Below, piece after piece: positions 16,260 to 25,632 of a stretch of 63,124 nt of DNA; positions within the stretch are counted from its first letter, which is position 1, and each line of letters starts with the position of its first letter. The position numbers and the translations under genes are program-made. A model generated the notes under the pieces. That model saw only the letters and a program-made list of their open reading frames with translations. It did not search any database and was not told the DNA's origin. The DNA is taken from the NCBI GenBank assembly GCA_946612455.1, contig CAMOER010000014.1, forward strand, positions 1 to 63,124, given 5' to 3'. The stretch comes from UBA3305 sp002373555. Lineage in GTDB: Bacteria > Bacillota > Clostridia > Lachnospirales > Lachnospiraceae.

Positions 16260-18692
16260 TCACATCACCACTTCGATTTTTACATGCTCTCCTGCCGGAA
16301 ATACCGGCACTTTATTGCCCTCGATCTTCTGTCCCCCTGCCGTGACCGACCGGACGCCGTGTTCGGTACCGTCCGGATTCTTCACGGTGATCTCATAAAC
16401 AGCGCCCCGGAACCGGCGCACCGCCGTAAATCCTTTGCAGGAAGCCGGAACGCAGGGATCGATCACCAGCCCGTCGTAATCCGGCCGGATTCCCAGGATC
16501 GCCTGCGAAATGCTGACGAATGTCCAGGCAGCTGTTCCGGTCAGCCAGCTGTTCTTCGCTTCGCCGAAGGACGGCGCATCCTTTCCCGCGATCGTCTGGC
16601 TGTAGACATACGGTTCGGTGCGGTGGATCTCACTGATCTCCTCCGTATACGCCGGGCACGTGCGGCGATAGACTTCAAAAGCGCGCGCCCCGTGTCCGAG
16701 TTCTGCTTCCGCACAGACGATCCAGGGATTGTTGTGACAGAAGATTCCCGCATTCTCCTTGTATCCCGGCGGATAACTGGAGATCTCTCCGAGTTCAAGA
16801 CGGTATTCTGAATACGGCGGCGCAAGAAGGACGATTCCGTATTTCGTGTCCAGATGCTCCTTTACGCTCTCCAGGGCCCTGCCGGCCTCGCCGGTCTCTT
16901 TGCCGATCCCCGCCATCACGCACATGCCCTGCGGTTCGATGAAGATCTTTCCTTCGGCGCATTCCCTGCTTCCGACCGGATTGCCGTAAGCATCATACGC
17001 TCTGCGGAACCATTCCCCGTCCCAGCCCGCACCGAGCACGGTCTCTTCCATCTGCGAAACAGCCTTTTCCGCTTCCGCCGCTTCCTCCGGAAATCCCTGC
17101 AGACGGCATAACGCCGCCCATTCACGTCCGTATTTCACGAACATGCCGCCGATAAACACGCTCTCCGCGACCGGCCCTTCGCTGGGTCCGGTCGTCTGGA
17201 AGCTCTCGCCCGACTCCTCCGAGAAACAGTTCAGATTCAGACAATCATTCCAGTCCGCCCGGCCGATCAGCGGCAGTCCGTGCGGTCCGAGATGCGTCCG
17301 GGTAAAGGCGAAGCTCCTGCGCAGATGCTCCATCAGCGGTGCTGCCTGCGCCGGATCATTGTCAAAATCCACCTGTTCTTCCAGGATCGTCCGGTCCCCG
17401 GTCTCCCTGATATAAGCGGCGACGGCGGCGATCAGCCACAGCGGATCGTCATTGAAACCGCTGCCGACAGCCAGATTTCCCTTTTTGGTCAGCGGCTGGT
17501 ACTGATGATAGGCACTGCCGTCCGGGAACTGCGTGGCTGCGATATCCAGGATCCGCTCTCTTGCTCTTTCGGGGATCATGTGGACGAATCCCAGAAGATC
17601 CTGACACGAATCCCGGAATCCCATGCCTCTGCCCATGCCGCTTTCATAATAGCTCGCCGACCGGCTCATGTTGAACGTGACCATGCACTGGTACTGATTC
17701 CAGATATTGACCATTCGGTCGATCTTCTCATTGCCGGTGGAAACGCTGTAATTGCCGAGCAGTGCGGTCCATTTTTCCCTGACAGCTGCAAAGGCCGCAT
17801 CAAAACAGGCATCATCCGGATAACGGGCGATCATGGCATGTGCTTTCTCCTTATTGATCACACCCTTGCTTTCCCATTTTCTGTCCCGCGGATTTTCAAT
17901 ATAGCCAAGCCCGAAGATCAGGCTGCGGCATTCGCCGGGCCGGACCGTGAGATCGAACTGCATGGCAGCGGCCGGCTGCCAGCCATGGGCGATGCTTCCG
18001 GTGCAGCCTTCCCCGAATACTGCTTCCGGACGGGCCGGACTGCCGTAGGTCCCCAGAAACGCCTCTCTTGCGGTATCAAATGCATCCGGGACGGCATTCG
18101 ACCAGAACACCGCGTAGTGATCGCGTCTTTCCCGGTATTCCGTTTTATGGTAGATCGCCGCAGGCTCAATCTCCACTTCCCCTGTCGAATAATTCCGCTG
18201 GTAATTGGTGGCATCATCCATGGCATCCCACAGGCAGAATTCCAGATACGGAAAAACGCGGATCTTTTTTTCGTTTTCCGATGTATTGGTGAGCGTAAGC
18301 CGGATCAGCAGACAGCTGTCCCCGGCCGGAACAAAAAGCTCCTGTTCCGCACGGATCCCGTTCTTTGCACCGTTTATCACAGTATATCCGAGACCATGCC
18401 TGCAGGAATAGTCCTCCATCTCCGCCTGCACCGGCTGCCAGCCGGGATTCCAGACGCTCTCTCCGTCTTTAATATAGATATGAAAACCTTCCTGATCCAG
18501 CGGCGCATTATTATAACGGTATCTGGTGATCCGGCGCAGTCTGGCATCCCGGTAGAAGCTGTAGCCGCCGGCGGTATTGCTCAGTAAGGTAAAGAAATCT
18601 TCGCTGCCCAGATAATTGATCCACGGCAGCGGGGTCCGCGGGGTGGTGATCACATATTCCCGGTTCGCGTCATCAAAGTAACCGTATTTCAT
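16260..18692 (-). CDS. Cellobiose phosphorylase (GH94)
   Basis: Splits cellobiose with phosphate into glucose 1-phosphate and glucose, saving one ATP; it acts in the cytoplasm because it has no signal peptide. It has 810 residues, the length of characterised cellobiose phosphorylases. It shows the characteristic opening REYVITTPRTPLPWINYLGS and GGYSFYRDARLRRITRYRYN. The catalytic acid is the Asp of GRADWNDCLNL. The ATG at 18692 has GGAGG 8 bases upstream. It is divergent from lacI and the cellobiose-type ABC system, with a LacI-type operator (18711-18722) between promoter and ribosome site. Cellodextrin or laminaribiose phosphorylase is a less likely alternative. Confidence 0.93.
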   Translation of the reverse strand: MKYGYFDDANREYVITTPRTPLPWINYLGSEDFFTLLSNTAGGYSFYRDARLRRITRYRYNNAPLDQEGFHIYIKDGESVWNPGWQPVQAEMEDYSCRHGLGYTVINGAKNGIRAEQELFVPAGDSCLLIRLTLTNTSENEKKIRVFPYLEFCLWDAMDDATNYQRNYSTGEVEIEPAAIYHKTEYRERRDHYAVFWSNAVPDAFDTAREAFLGTYGSPARPEAVFGEGCTGSIAHGWQPAAAMQFDLTVRPGECRSLIFGLGYIENPRDRKWESKGVINKEKAHAMIARYPDDACFDAAFAAVREKWTALLGNYSVSTGNEKIDRMVNIWNQYQCMVTFNMSRSASYYESGMGRGMGFRDSCQDLLGFVHMIPERARERILDIAATQFPDGSAYHQYQPLTKKGNLAVGSGFNDDPLWLIAAVAAYIRETGDRTILEEQVDFDNDPAQAAPLMEHLRRSFAFTRTHLGPHGLPLIGRADWNDCLNLNCFSEESGESFQTTGPSEGPVAESVFIGGMFVKYGREWAALCRLQGFPEEAAEAEKAVSQMEETVLGAGWDGEWFRRAYDAYGNPVGSRECAEGKIFIEPQGMCVMAGIGKETGEAGRALESVKEHLDTKYGIVLLAPPYSEYRLELGEISSYPPGYKENAGIFCHNNPWIVCAEAELGHGARAFEVYRRTCPAYTEEISEIHRTEPYVYSQTIAGKDAPSFGEAKNSWLTGTAAWTFVSISQAILGIRPDYDGLVIDPCVPASCKGFTAVRRFRGAVYEITVKNPDGTEHGVRSVTAGGQKIEGNKVPVFPAGEHVKIEVVM

Positions 18693-18710
18693 AGTATCGT
18701 CCTCCGGAAG

Positions 18711-18722
18711 TAAACGTTTAAG
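18711..18722. promoter_or_regulatory. LacI-family operator upstream of cellobiose phosphorylase
   Basis: TAAACGTTTA is a perfect palindrome with a central CG, as for LacI/GalR operators. The 12 bases AAACGTTTAAGT recur at 18973-18984 in front of lacI. It lies downstream of the extended -10 of the GH94 gene, where a bound repressor would block transcription. Confidence 0.7.
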
Positions 18723-18739
18723 TTCGTTCGTGTAACGAG

Positions 18740-18768
18740 ATTATCGCATCTTTTTCGAAAAAGCAATA
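18740..18768 (-). promoter_or_regulatory. Predicted promoter of cellobiose phosphorylase
   Basis: On the minus strand, TGCGATAAT forms an extended -10 (GATAAT at 18745-18740). TATTGC lies 17 bp further upstream as a weak -35. Confidence 0.5.
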
Positions 18769-18933
18769 CGGAAATGCGCGAAAAGCAGACAATTTCCTGT
18801 TTTCTCCCGTATTTTTCTGCTCTCAACTTAAACCTTTTATATGTAAAACCCAAATATCGATATAGTTTTCGGCGATAAAAAGTGCCGAAAATCGGCTGTT
18901 CTGTAAAATATTTGTGTTTATTGTAATTTATGC
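18769..18933. other. AT-rich part of the divergent GH94/lacI region
   Basis: No gene is seen. A hairpin, TTTTCGGC / GCCGAAAA with a 10-base loop (18866-18891), lies upstream of the lacI promoter. Its role is not evident. Confidence 0.4.
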
Positions 18934-18962
18934 TTGCAAATTCTTTTTTGATGCGTTATGAT
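18934..18962 (+). promoter_or_regulatory. Predicted lacI operon promoter
   Basis: TTGCAA (18934-18939), 17-bp spacer, TATGAT (18957-18962). The operator at 18971-18984 follows at once. Confidence 0.65.
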
Positions 18963-18970
18963 GTATTTAC

Positions 18971-18984
18971 GAAAACGTTTAAGT
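18971..18984. promoter_or_regulatory. LacI-family operator in front of lacI
   Basis: GAAAACGTTTAAGT holds the AAACGTTT palindrome at about the transcription start, identical over 12 bases to the operator before GH94. It implies autoregulation of the repressor operon. Confidence 0.7.
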
Positions 18985-19006
18985 AAGCACTGAAGGGGAT
19001 GATTGC

Positions 19007-20014
19007 TTGGTCACAATGAAGGATATCGCCAAGCGCTGCGGCGTTTCGATCGCCACAGTCAGCAAAGCGCTGAACGGACATCAGGATATAGGGGAAGCGA
19101 CCAGACAGTACATCATCGATACCGCCAGGGAAATGGGTTATACAGCCAATTCTGCCGCAAGAGCGCTGAAGACGAACCGCACCTACAATCTCGGAATCGT
19201 TTTCGTGGATCTGCAGAACAGCGGCTTCATGCATGAGTATTTCGCTTCCACGCTGAACTACTTCCGGATCGAAGCGGAGCAGCAGGGATATGACATCTCC
19301 TTCATCAACAGCAATGTCGGACATCAGAACCAGACGTACCTGCAGCACGCGCTCTACAGAGGCGTCGACGGCGTCGCGATCATCTGTGCGGATTTCAAGG
19401 ATCCGATGGTCCAGGAGCTGGCTTACTCCAGTCTCCCGGTCGTCACACTGGATCACGCGTTCCACAACAGGACGGCGGTTCTTTCAGACAATACGGACGG
19501 AATGGCAGCGCTGCTGCATTATGTTTACAGCAAAGGACACCGCCGGATCGCATATATCCACGGAAATGATACAGCGGTTACCGAAAGCCGTCTGACGGGA
19601 TTCTTCAGAGCCAGCAGTGAGCTTGGTCTGATGATCCCGGATGAGTATCTCGGGGCCTGCGAATATCACGAGCCGAACAGCTGCTATCTCGCCACGAAAA
19701 AAATCCTGGCGCTACCGGAACTGCCGACCTGCATTCTGTTTCCTGACGATTACGCCTATATCGGCGGTGTGAACGCGATCACGGAAGCAGGGCTCCGCAT
19801 CCCGGATGACATCTCGGTCACCGGATACGACGGCATTCACATGGCCAAGATGATGAGCCCGAGAATCACGACCTGGGAGCAGAACACGGAGGAGCTCGGA
19901 AAGACCGCGGCAGTCAGGCTGATCGACCGGATCGAGAATCCGCGGACAGCCCTGCCGGAGCACATCATCGTACACGGCAGTCTGCAGGAAGGAGAATCCG
20001 TAAAGCAGCTCTGA
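19007..20014 (+). CDS. LacI family transcriptional regulator of beta-glucoside use
   Basis: DNA-binding repressor with an N-terminal helix-turn-helix (MKDIAKRCGVSIATVSKALNG) followed by a periplasmic-binding-protein-like sugar-sensing domain; 335 residues, the usual length. The TTG at 19007 is taken as start because AGGGG lies 8 bases upstream; an ATG three codons later is possible. It is the first gene of the GH3-ABC operon and divergent from cellobiose phosphorylase. The two identical operators point to control of both. The inducer is probably a beta-linked glucose disaccharide, inferred from context. Confidence 0.92.
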   Translation: MVTMKDIAKRCGVSIATVSKALNGHQDIGEATRQYIIDTAREMGYTANSAARALKTNRTYNLGIVFVDLQNSGFMHEYFASTLNYFRIEAEQQGYDISFINSNVGHQNQTYLQHALYRGVDGVAIICADFKDPMVQELAYSSLPVVTLDHAFHNRTAVLSDNTDGMAALLHYVYSKGHRRIAYIHGNDTAVTESRLTGFFRASSELGLMIPDEYLGACEYHEPNSCYLATKKILALPELPTCILFPDDYAYIGGVNAITEAGLRIPDDISVTGYDGIHMAKMMSPRITTWEQNTEELGKTAAVRLIDRIENPRTALPEHIIVHGSLQEGESVKQL

Positions 20015-20058
20015 CGCAGGAACAGATTTCAGCAATTACATTTAAGGAGTATTATCAG

Positions 20059-22152
20059 ATGACACGCGAGGAGGCAGCAAAGAAAGCGGAAGCGCTGGTA
20101 AGCCTAATGACGACCGAAGAAAAAGCCGGCCAGCTTCTCTTTAACGCTCCCGCCATAGAACGTCTCGGCATACCCGAATACAACTGGTGGAACGAAGCAC
20201 TCCACGGTGTCGCCAGAGGCGGCACGGCCACCGTCTTCCCCCAGGCGATCGGCATGGCAGCCATGTTCGATGACGAACAGCTTGAAGCGACGGCCGATGC
20301 GATCTCCACGGAAGCCAGAGCCAAATACAACGCCCTCTCCGCTCTCGGAGACCACGATATCTACCACGGACTGACAATGTGGTCGCCGAACGTCAACATC
20401 TTCCGTGATCCCCGGTGGGGCAGAGGCCACGAGACCTACGGCGAAGACCCGTATCTGACAGCCCGGCTCGGGAAAGCCTTTGTAAGAGGCCTGCAGGGAA
20501 ACGGAGAACATCTGAAGACGGCCGCCTGCGCAAAGCATTTCGCAGTGCATTCCGGACCGGAGGAGCTGCGGCACAGCTTCAATGCCATCGCTTCCGAAAA
20601 GGACATGGCAGAGACTTACCTCCCGGCCTTTCAGGCACTGGTCGAGGAAGCGGATGTGGAATCCGTCATGGGTGCCTATAACCGGACCAATTACGAACCC
20701 TGCTGTGCAAATTCCTACCTGATGAACAAGCTTCGCGGGGAATGGGGATTTCAGGGACATTTCGTTTCCGACTGCTGGGCGCTGCGCGACTTTCATGAAC
20801 ATCACCGCATTACCGGATGCCCGGCCGAGACCGTGGCGCTCGCACTGAAAGCCGGCTGTGATCTGAACTGCGGATGCACCTACGAATACATCATGAAAGC
20901 CCTGGAAGACGGGCTGATCACCGAAGCGGATATTACGGAATGTGCCGTCCGGCTGTTCACGACAAGATTCCTGCTCGGCATCCTCGGGGATGAGAAGACC
21001 GAATACGACAGCATTCCCTACACCGTTGTGGAATGTGACGAACATAAGGAACTGGCCCATCAGGATGCACTGAAGTCCTGTGTGCTTCTGAAGAACAACG
21101 GCATCCTGCCGCTGGATGCAAAGACCTGCGGCACGATCGCCGTCATCGGACCGAATGCGGACAACCGCACGGCGCTGATCGGCAATTATCACGGAACCGC
21201 TTCCCGATATGTCACCGTTCTGGAAGGCATCCAGGATATCACGGAAGGCACGAACCGGGTCCTGTATTCCCAGGGATGCGCGTTATCCGAAGACAGAGTC
21301 GAACCGCTGGCAAAAGCAGACGACCGGATCGCAGAGGCGGTCACAGCCGCGAAGTATTCCGATACAGTGATTCTGGTCCTCGGGCTGGATGAAACGCTTG
21401 AAGGAGAGGAAGGTGATACAGGAAACAGCTATTTCTCCGGAGATAAGCAGGATCTTCTCCTTCCGGCCCCGCAGCGGACCCTGCTGGAAAAGGTGCTGGA
21501 AGTCGGGAAGCCCACGATCGTGATCCTGATGGCAGGAAGTTCGATCGATCTGACCTGCGCTGAAGAACATGCTGCTGCCGTTCTTCTCACCTGGTATCCG
21601 GGTGCCGGAGGAGGCAGGGCAGTCGCGGAGCTCCTTTTCGGAAAGGCATCGCCTTCCGGAAAGCTCCCGGTAACCTTCTATCACAACGAAGCACTTTCAG
21701 AAATGCCGGCTTTCACAGACTACTCGATGAAAGACCGCACCTACCGCTACTACGGCGGTACACCGCTCTATCCTTTCGGATACGGGCTGACCTACGGGAA
21801 GTGCACCGTCCGGGAGATCAAGGCCGGTCCCGACACCGTCACGGTTCTTGCAAAGAACGACGGCAGCGCGGATACGGAAGACGTACTGGAGATCTATATC
21901 AAAGATACAGCCTCTCCTTTCGCCCCGCCGAACCCCGTGTTATGCGGCTTCCGCCGGATCAGACTGGCAGCCGGCGAAGAAGCACAGTACACGATCCCGC
22001 TAGGTGATTCTGCTTTCACCGTAGTCAATGACGAAGGAAAACGCATTCCCGGAAGCGGGAACTACACCGTCTATGCCGGTTTCGGCGGTCCGGATCCCCG
22101 GACAGAGGAACTGACCGGCACAAAGGCTCTGACGGCTGTGATCAGCCGGTAA
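20059..22152 (+). CDS. GH3 beta-glucosidase / beta-xylosidase-like glycoside hydrolase
   Basis: Intracellular family 3 hydrolase with 697 residues and no signal peptide, so it acts on imported oligosaccharides. The N-terminal barrel has YNWWNEALHGVAR, TVFPQAIGMAA and GEDPYLTARLG. The nucleophile is expected to be the Asp of GHFVSDCWALRDF. A C-terminal fibronectin-III-like domain closes the protein. The N-terminal signature is shared with the beta-xylosidase branch of GH3, so specificity between glucosides and xylosides is open; neighbours favour beta-glucosides. AAGGAG lies 9 bases upstream of the ATG. Confidence 0.88.
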   Translation: MTREEAAKKAEALVSLMTTEEKAGQLLFNAPAIERLGIPEYNWWNEALHGVARGGTATVFPQAIGMAAMFDDEQLEATADAISTEARAKYNALSALGDHDIYHGLTMWSPNVNIFRDPRWGRGHETYGEDPYLTARLGKAFVRGLQGNGEHLKTAACAKHFAVHSGPEELRHSFNAIASEKDMAETYLPAFQALVEEADVESVMGAYNRTNYEPCCANSYLMNKLRGEWGFQGHFVSDCWALRDFHEHHRITGCPAETVALALKAGCDLNCGCTYEYIMKALEDGLITEADITECAVRLFTTRFLLGILGDEKTEYDSIPYTVVECDEHKELAHQDALKSCVLLKNNGILPLDAKTCGTIAVIGPNADNRTALIGNYHGTASRYVTVLEGIQDITEGTNRVLYSQGCALSEDRVEPLAKADDRIAEAVTAAKYSDTVILVLGLDETLEGEEGDTGNSYFSGDKQDLLLPAPQRTLLEKVLEVGKPTIVILMAGSSIDLTCAEEHAAAVLLTWYPGAGGGRAVAELLFGKASPSGKLPVTFYHNEALSEMPAFTDYSMKDRTYRYYGGTPLYPFGYGLTYGKCTVREIKAGPDTVTVLAKNDGSADTEDVLEIYIKDTASPFAPPNPVLCGFRRIRLAAGEEAQYTIPLGDSAFTVVNDEGKRIPGSGNYTVYAGFGGPDPRTEELTGTKALTAVISR

Positions 22153-22274
22153 GAGCAGATCCCAACTTCAGAAAGAATCCGTCCTGCGCGGCAGGAAAAA
22201 CGCCTGGACAGCACAGCCGGACAGAACGGAATCTTCATAAAAACAAAGCAAAAAAACATTTTAAGGAGGACACC
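22153..22274 (+). other. Spacer between GH3 and the ABC binding protein gene
   Basis: About 120 bp without a readable gene, promoter or terminator. It ends in the strong ribosome site AAGGAGG of the binding-protein gene. Confidence 0.4.
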
Positions 22275-23657
22275 ATGAAAAAGATGAAAAAGCTCGTAGC
22301 TCTTATCACCGCGCTCTGCATGATCGGCGCACTTGCCGCCTGCGGATCGTCATCTGCTCCTGCTGAGACCGAAGCTCCGGCAGAGACCGAAGCCGCTGCT
22401 CCCGCTGAGACCGAAGCTGCCGCTCCCGCCGAAACCGAGGCTGCTGCTCCCGCTGAGACCGAGGCTGCTGAAGAAGCTGCTGCCGGCGAAGAAAAGACCA
22501 TCACCCTGTGGTGCATCGCTACCGAGAGTGACGCGAACCGTCCCGCTTACGAGCAGGCGATCGCAGAGTACGAAGCCGCGCATCCCGGCGTACATATCGA
22601 ATGGGAAGCATTTGAGAACGAGTCCTACAAGACCAAGATCAAAGCTGCCATGAACGATCCGTCCACGCTGCCCGACATTTTCTTCTCCTGGTCCGGCGCT
22701 TTCCTTGGCGACTTTGCCGCTGCCGGAACCGCTTATGCAGTAGATGATGTATATCCGAAATATGCTGAGGACCTTCCCGAGGTCATGCTGCAGAACTCCA
22801 CCTATGACGGCAAGCATTATGCTGCGCCGCTGACCATGAACATCGTCACTCTGTTCGCCAACATGGATCTGCTTGCAGAGGCCGGCTGGGATCATGTTCC
22901 GGAGACCTATGAAGATCTGACTGCCTGCTGCGACGCTCTGCTTGAGAAAGGCATCGTACCTTTCGGCTGCGCCGGCAAAGAGACATGGTGCGTAACCGAG
23001 TATCTGGAGCCCATCATCGAGAAGACCATCGGCTATGAAGAGATGAACGAGATCTTCGCAGGCCGCTCCACATGGAACAATCCTGAGATCGCAACAGCTG
23101 TTGATACCTTCCAGGATATGATCAACAAGGGTTACTTCGATCCCAACGGCATGGCACTCGGAAATGACGAAGTCAAGGCCAACTTCATCGCCGGCAAGAC
23201 CGCTTTCTATCAGAACGGTTCCTGGAACTGCGGCGAAGTCAACGATGCGGAAGGCAACTTCCAGGTCGCTCTCTTCCCTGTCATGAACACCGAAAAGGCT
23301 ACCTACGGCCAGGTCATCGGCGGACCCAACGACTGCCTCGCAGTTTCCGCATACGGCCAGGATCCTGATTTCGCAGCTGACGTTGCATTCGAGCTTGCAA
23401 AGAGCATCTGCCACTATGGCTATCTTGCAGGTTCCGGACTGCCCGCATGGACACCCGATTATGACACCAGCGAAGTAAAGCCCCTTGTAGCTGCTGTTGC
23501 TGACATCGTAGCAAATTCCGAAGGTATGGTTCTGTTCGGCGACAACGCCATGAGCGCTGACCCTGCAAACACCTATCTTGACTATGTATCTCAGGTTTAC
23601 GGCGGAGAGCTGAACGGCGAAGACTTCATTGCAGGCCTGTCTGCGGATCTTCAGTAA
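22275..23657 (+). CDS. Sugar ABC transporter substrate-binding lipoprotein
   Basis: Extracellular solute-binding protein (family 1, MalE-like) anchored as a lipoprotein. It has 460 residues, with a signal peptide ending in the lipobox LAAC at about residue 23. A low-complexity linker of PAETEAAA repeats (residues about 26-65) spaces the domain from the membrane. The binding domain begins with EKTITLWC. At DNA level the linker is a run of 24-bp repeats. It is followed by two permease genes; no ATPase gene is nearby, so a shared MsmK-type ATPase elsewhere is likely. Substrate is inferred as cellobiose or a beta-glucan oligosaccharide. Confidence 0.92.
   Translation: MKKMKKLVALITALCMIGALAACGSSSAPAETEAPAETEAAAPAETEAAAPAETEAAAPAETEAAEEAAAGEEKTITLWCIATESDANRPAYEQAIAEYEAAHPGVHIEWEAFENESYKTKIKAAMNDPSTLPDIFFSWSGAFLGDFAAAGTAYAVDDVYPKYAEDLPEVMLQNSTYDGKHYAAPLTMNIVTLFANMDLLAEAGWDHVPETYEDLTACCDALLEKGIVPFGCAGKETWCVTEYLEPIIEKTIGYEEMNEIFAGRSTWNNPEIATAVDTFQDMINKGYFDPNGMALGNDEVKANFIAGKTAFYQNGSWNCGEVNDAEGNFQVALFPVMNTEKATYGQVIGGPNDCLAVSAYGQDPDFAADVAFELAKSICHYGYLAGSGLPAWTPDYDTSEVKPLVAAVADIVANSEGMVLFGDNAMSADPANTYLDYVSQVYGGELNGEDFIAGLSADLQ
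22386..22475 (+). repeat. 24-bp tandem repeats encoding the AAAPAETE linker
   Basis: About three to four imperfect 24-bp units (GCTGCTCCCGCTGAGACCGA-type) encode the lipoprotein linker. In-frame length change would alter tether length only. Confidence 0.75.
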
Positions 23658-23713
23658 GCAAATACTTCCGTAAATACATTTGAACGCAGATACATTCGCT
23701 GACTGTTAATTGA

Positions 23714-23763
23714 CAGGGCGGCCCTCCTGAACCGTCCAGGGATTCGGGAGGGCCGTCCTTTTT
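23714..23763 (+). terminator. Intra-operon terminator between binding protein and permeases
   Basis: AGGGCGGCCCTCCTGAA (23714-23730) pairs, with two mismatches, with TTCGGGAGGGCCGTCCT (23742-23758), followed by five T. Partial read-through would give much more binding protein than permease, a common arrangement. Confidence 0.75.
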
Positions 23764-23788
23764 CTGAAAAAGAGAAGGACTGTGGAAA

Positions 23789-24667
23789 ATGACTAAACTA
23801 TACAGCAATAAGCTGCACATACTGATCTTTCTGCTGCCTGCGCTGGTCCTGTTCTGCGGAGTCCTGATCGCGCCGATCGGAGCTTCCGCCTATTACAGTT
23901 TCTTCGATTGGAGCGGCATAGGTGCGAAGACATTCATCGGCTTATCCAATTATAAAGAACTGTTCACGAGCAACTCGATCAACTTCATGAGAGCTCTCCG
24001 GAATGCCCTGCTGCTCGCAGCGCTCTCGGTATTCCTGCAGCTGCCGCTGGCTCTGGCGCTGGCCCTGACGCTGGGCAAAAAGATCAAAGGCGAACGCGCA
24101 TTCCTGTCCGTATATTTCATGCCCGTACTGATCTCTACGGTCGTTATCGGACAGCTCTGGCTGAAGATCTACAACCCCGATTACGGCGTGCTGAACGTGT
24201 TCCTCAGAAGCATCGGACTGGAGAATCTGACCCAGATCTGGCTCGGAGACAAAAAGACTGCTCTTGGCGCGGTATTTGTCCCTACACTGTGGCAGTACGT
24301 CGGTTATCATATGCTGCTGCTGTATGCCGGCGTGAAAAGCGTCCCGCCCGAGATCCGCGAGGCAGCCATGCTGGACGGCGCCACCGACGGACAGATCAAC
24401 CGCTATATCGTGATCCCTTACATCAAACCGATCATCAGGATCAGCGTGATCTTCGCCGTGACCGGCTCTCTGAAATCCTTCGACCTGATCTACGTTCTGA
24501 CGAACGGCGGACCCATGCATTCCACGGAAGTGCCCAGCACCCTGATGATCAGCATGCTGTTCTTAAGAAACCGTTACGGCATGGGAAGTACGATCGCCGT
24601 ACTGCTGATCATCCTCTGCTTCGGCTTTGCGCTTCTGATCAATGCGGTATTCAAGGAGGAGAAGTGA
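23789..24667 (+). CDS. Sugar ABC transporter permease (MalF/UgpA type)
   Basis: Membrane subunit of the carbohydrate ABC importer, 292 residues with six predicted helices. The EAA-type loop that contacts the ATPase is visible as EIREAAMLDGATDGQINRYI. The ribosome site AAGGA precedes the ATG. It pairs with the next gene to form the permease dimer and serves the lipoprotein encoded upstream. Confidence 0.93.
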   Translation: MTKLYSNKLHILIFLLPALVLFCGVLIAPIGASAYYSFFDWSGIGAKTFIGLSNYKELFTSNSINFMRALRNALLLAALSVFLQLPLALALALTLGKKIKGERAFLSVYFMPVLISTVVIGQLWLKIYNPDYGVLNVFLRSIGLENLTQIWLGDKKTALGAVFVPTLWQYVGYHMLLLYAGVKSVPPEIREAAMLDGATDGQINRYIVIPYIKPIIRISVIFAVTGSLKSFDLIYVLTNGGPMHSTEVPSTLMISMLFLRNRYGMGSTIAVLLIILCFGFALLINAVFKEEK

Positions 24668-24671
24668 TTTT

Positions 24672-25505
24672 ATGAAGACATCAGATAAAATAAAAAGAAC
24701 GCTTGTCTATATCGGACTCCTGATCTGGCTGGTGATCAATCTCTTCCCCGTCTACTGGATGTTTACATTTTCCCTGAAGAACAATCAGGAGATCTTCGGT
24801 GAAAATGTCATCGGTCTTCCGAAGCACTGGCTCTGGTCGAACTACGAAAGCGCCCTGAATACCGGACACATGCTGTGGTATTTCAGAAACAGTGCCATCG
24901 TTGCGGTCGCGACCATCCTGATCACCCTGTTCGTCGCGCTGATGGCTTCCTTCGCGCTGACGCGCCTGATCTGGAAGGGCCGCAAGACGATGAACAAGTT
25001 CTTCATGCTGGGACTGACGATCCCGATCCACGCATCGGTCGTCCCGGTATATGTCACACTTTCGAGGCTGCACATGCTCAATACTTACTGGGCTCTGATC
25101 ATTCCGTATTCGGCCTTCTCGCTGGCGATGGCAATCCTGGTCTGCACCGGATTCATGAATGATATCCCGCGAGAGCTGGACGAAGCCGCCTGTATCGACG
25201 GCTGCGGTGTGTGGGGCGTTTTCTTCCGGATCATCGTCCCGCTCATGAAGCCCGCTGTCGCCACGGTCGGCATCTATACCTTCCTGCAGTGCTGGAACGA
25301 GCTGATGTTCGCGAACATCTTCATCAGCAAGACCGAACTGAAGACGCTGCCTGTCGGCGTACAGGCGCTGTCCGGGCAGTATACGACGGAATGGGGACCG
25401 ATCGGCGCCGCACTGGTGCTGGCCACTTTCCCCACCCTGCTGCTCTATATCTTCCTCAGCAGAAAGATTCAGGAAAGCTTTATCGCCGGTGCGATCAAGG
25501 GATAA
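24672..25505 (+). CDS. Sugar ABC transporter permease (MalG/UgpE type)
   Basis: Second membrane subunit of the importer, 277 residues and six helices. The EAA loop reads ELDEAACIDGCGVWGVFFRI. The ATG at 24672 has AAGGAGG upstream, located in the last codons of the previous gene; an ATG 30 bases earlier lies inside that gene. It is the last gene of the lacI operon and ends before a strong terminator. Confidence 0.93.
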   Translation: MKTSDKIKRTLVYIGLLIWLVINLFPVYWMFTFSLKNNQEIFGENVIGLPKHWLWSNYESALNTGHMLWYFRNSAIVAVATILITLFVALMASFALTRLIWKGRKTMNKFFMLGLTIPIHASVVPVYVTLSRLHMLNTYWALIIPYSAFSLAMAILVCTGFMNDIPRELDEAACIDGCGVWGVFFRIIVPLMKPAVATVGIYTFLQCWNELMFANIFISKTELKTLPVGVQALSGQYTTEWGPIGAALVLATFPTLLLYIFLSRKIQESFIAGAIKG

Positions 25506-25525
25506 TTTCACAAAGGAATCATTAC

Positions 25526-25571
25526 AAAAAGGATCCGATTCTCCTCCCCCCGGGAACCGGATCCTTTTTTT
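25526..25571. terminator. Bidirectional terminator between the ABC operon and the araC gene
   Basis: GGATCCG (25531-25537) and CGGATCC (25558-25564), flanked by five A and seven T, form a stem usable from both sides. Confidence 0.85.
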
Positions 25572-25632
25572 GCACAATCATTTCAGATGCGCCGGCGGCA
25601 CTGCCGGAATCTGCTGCTTCCTGCGGCATTCG

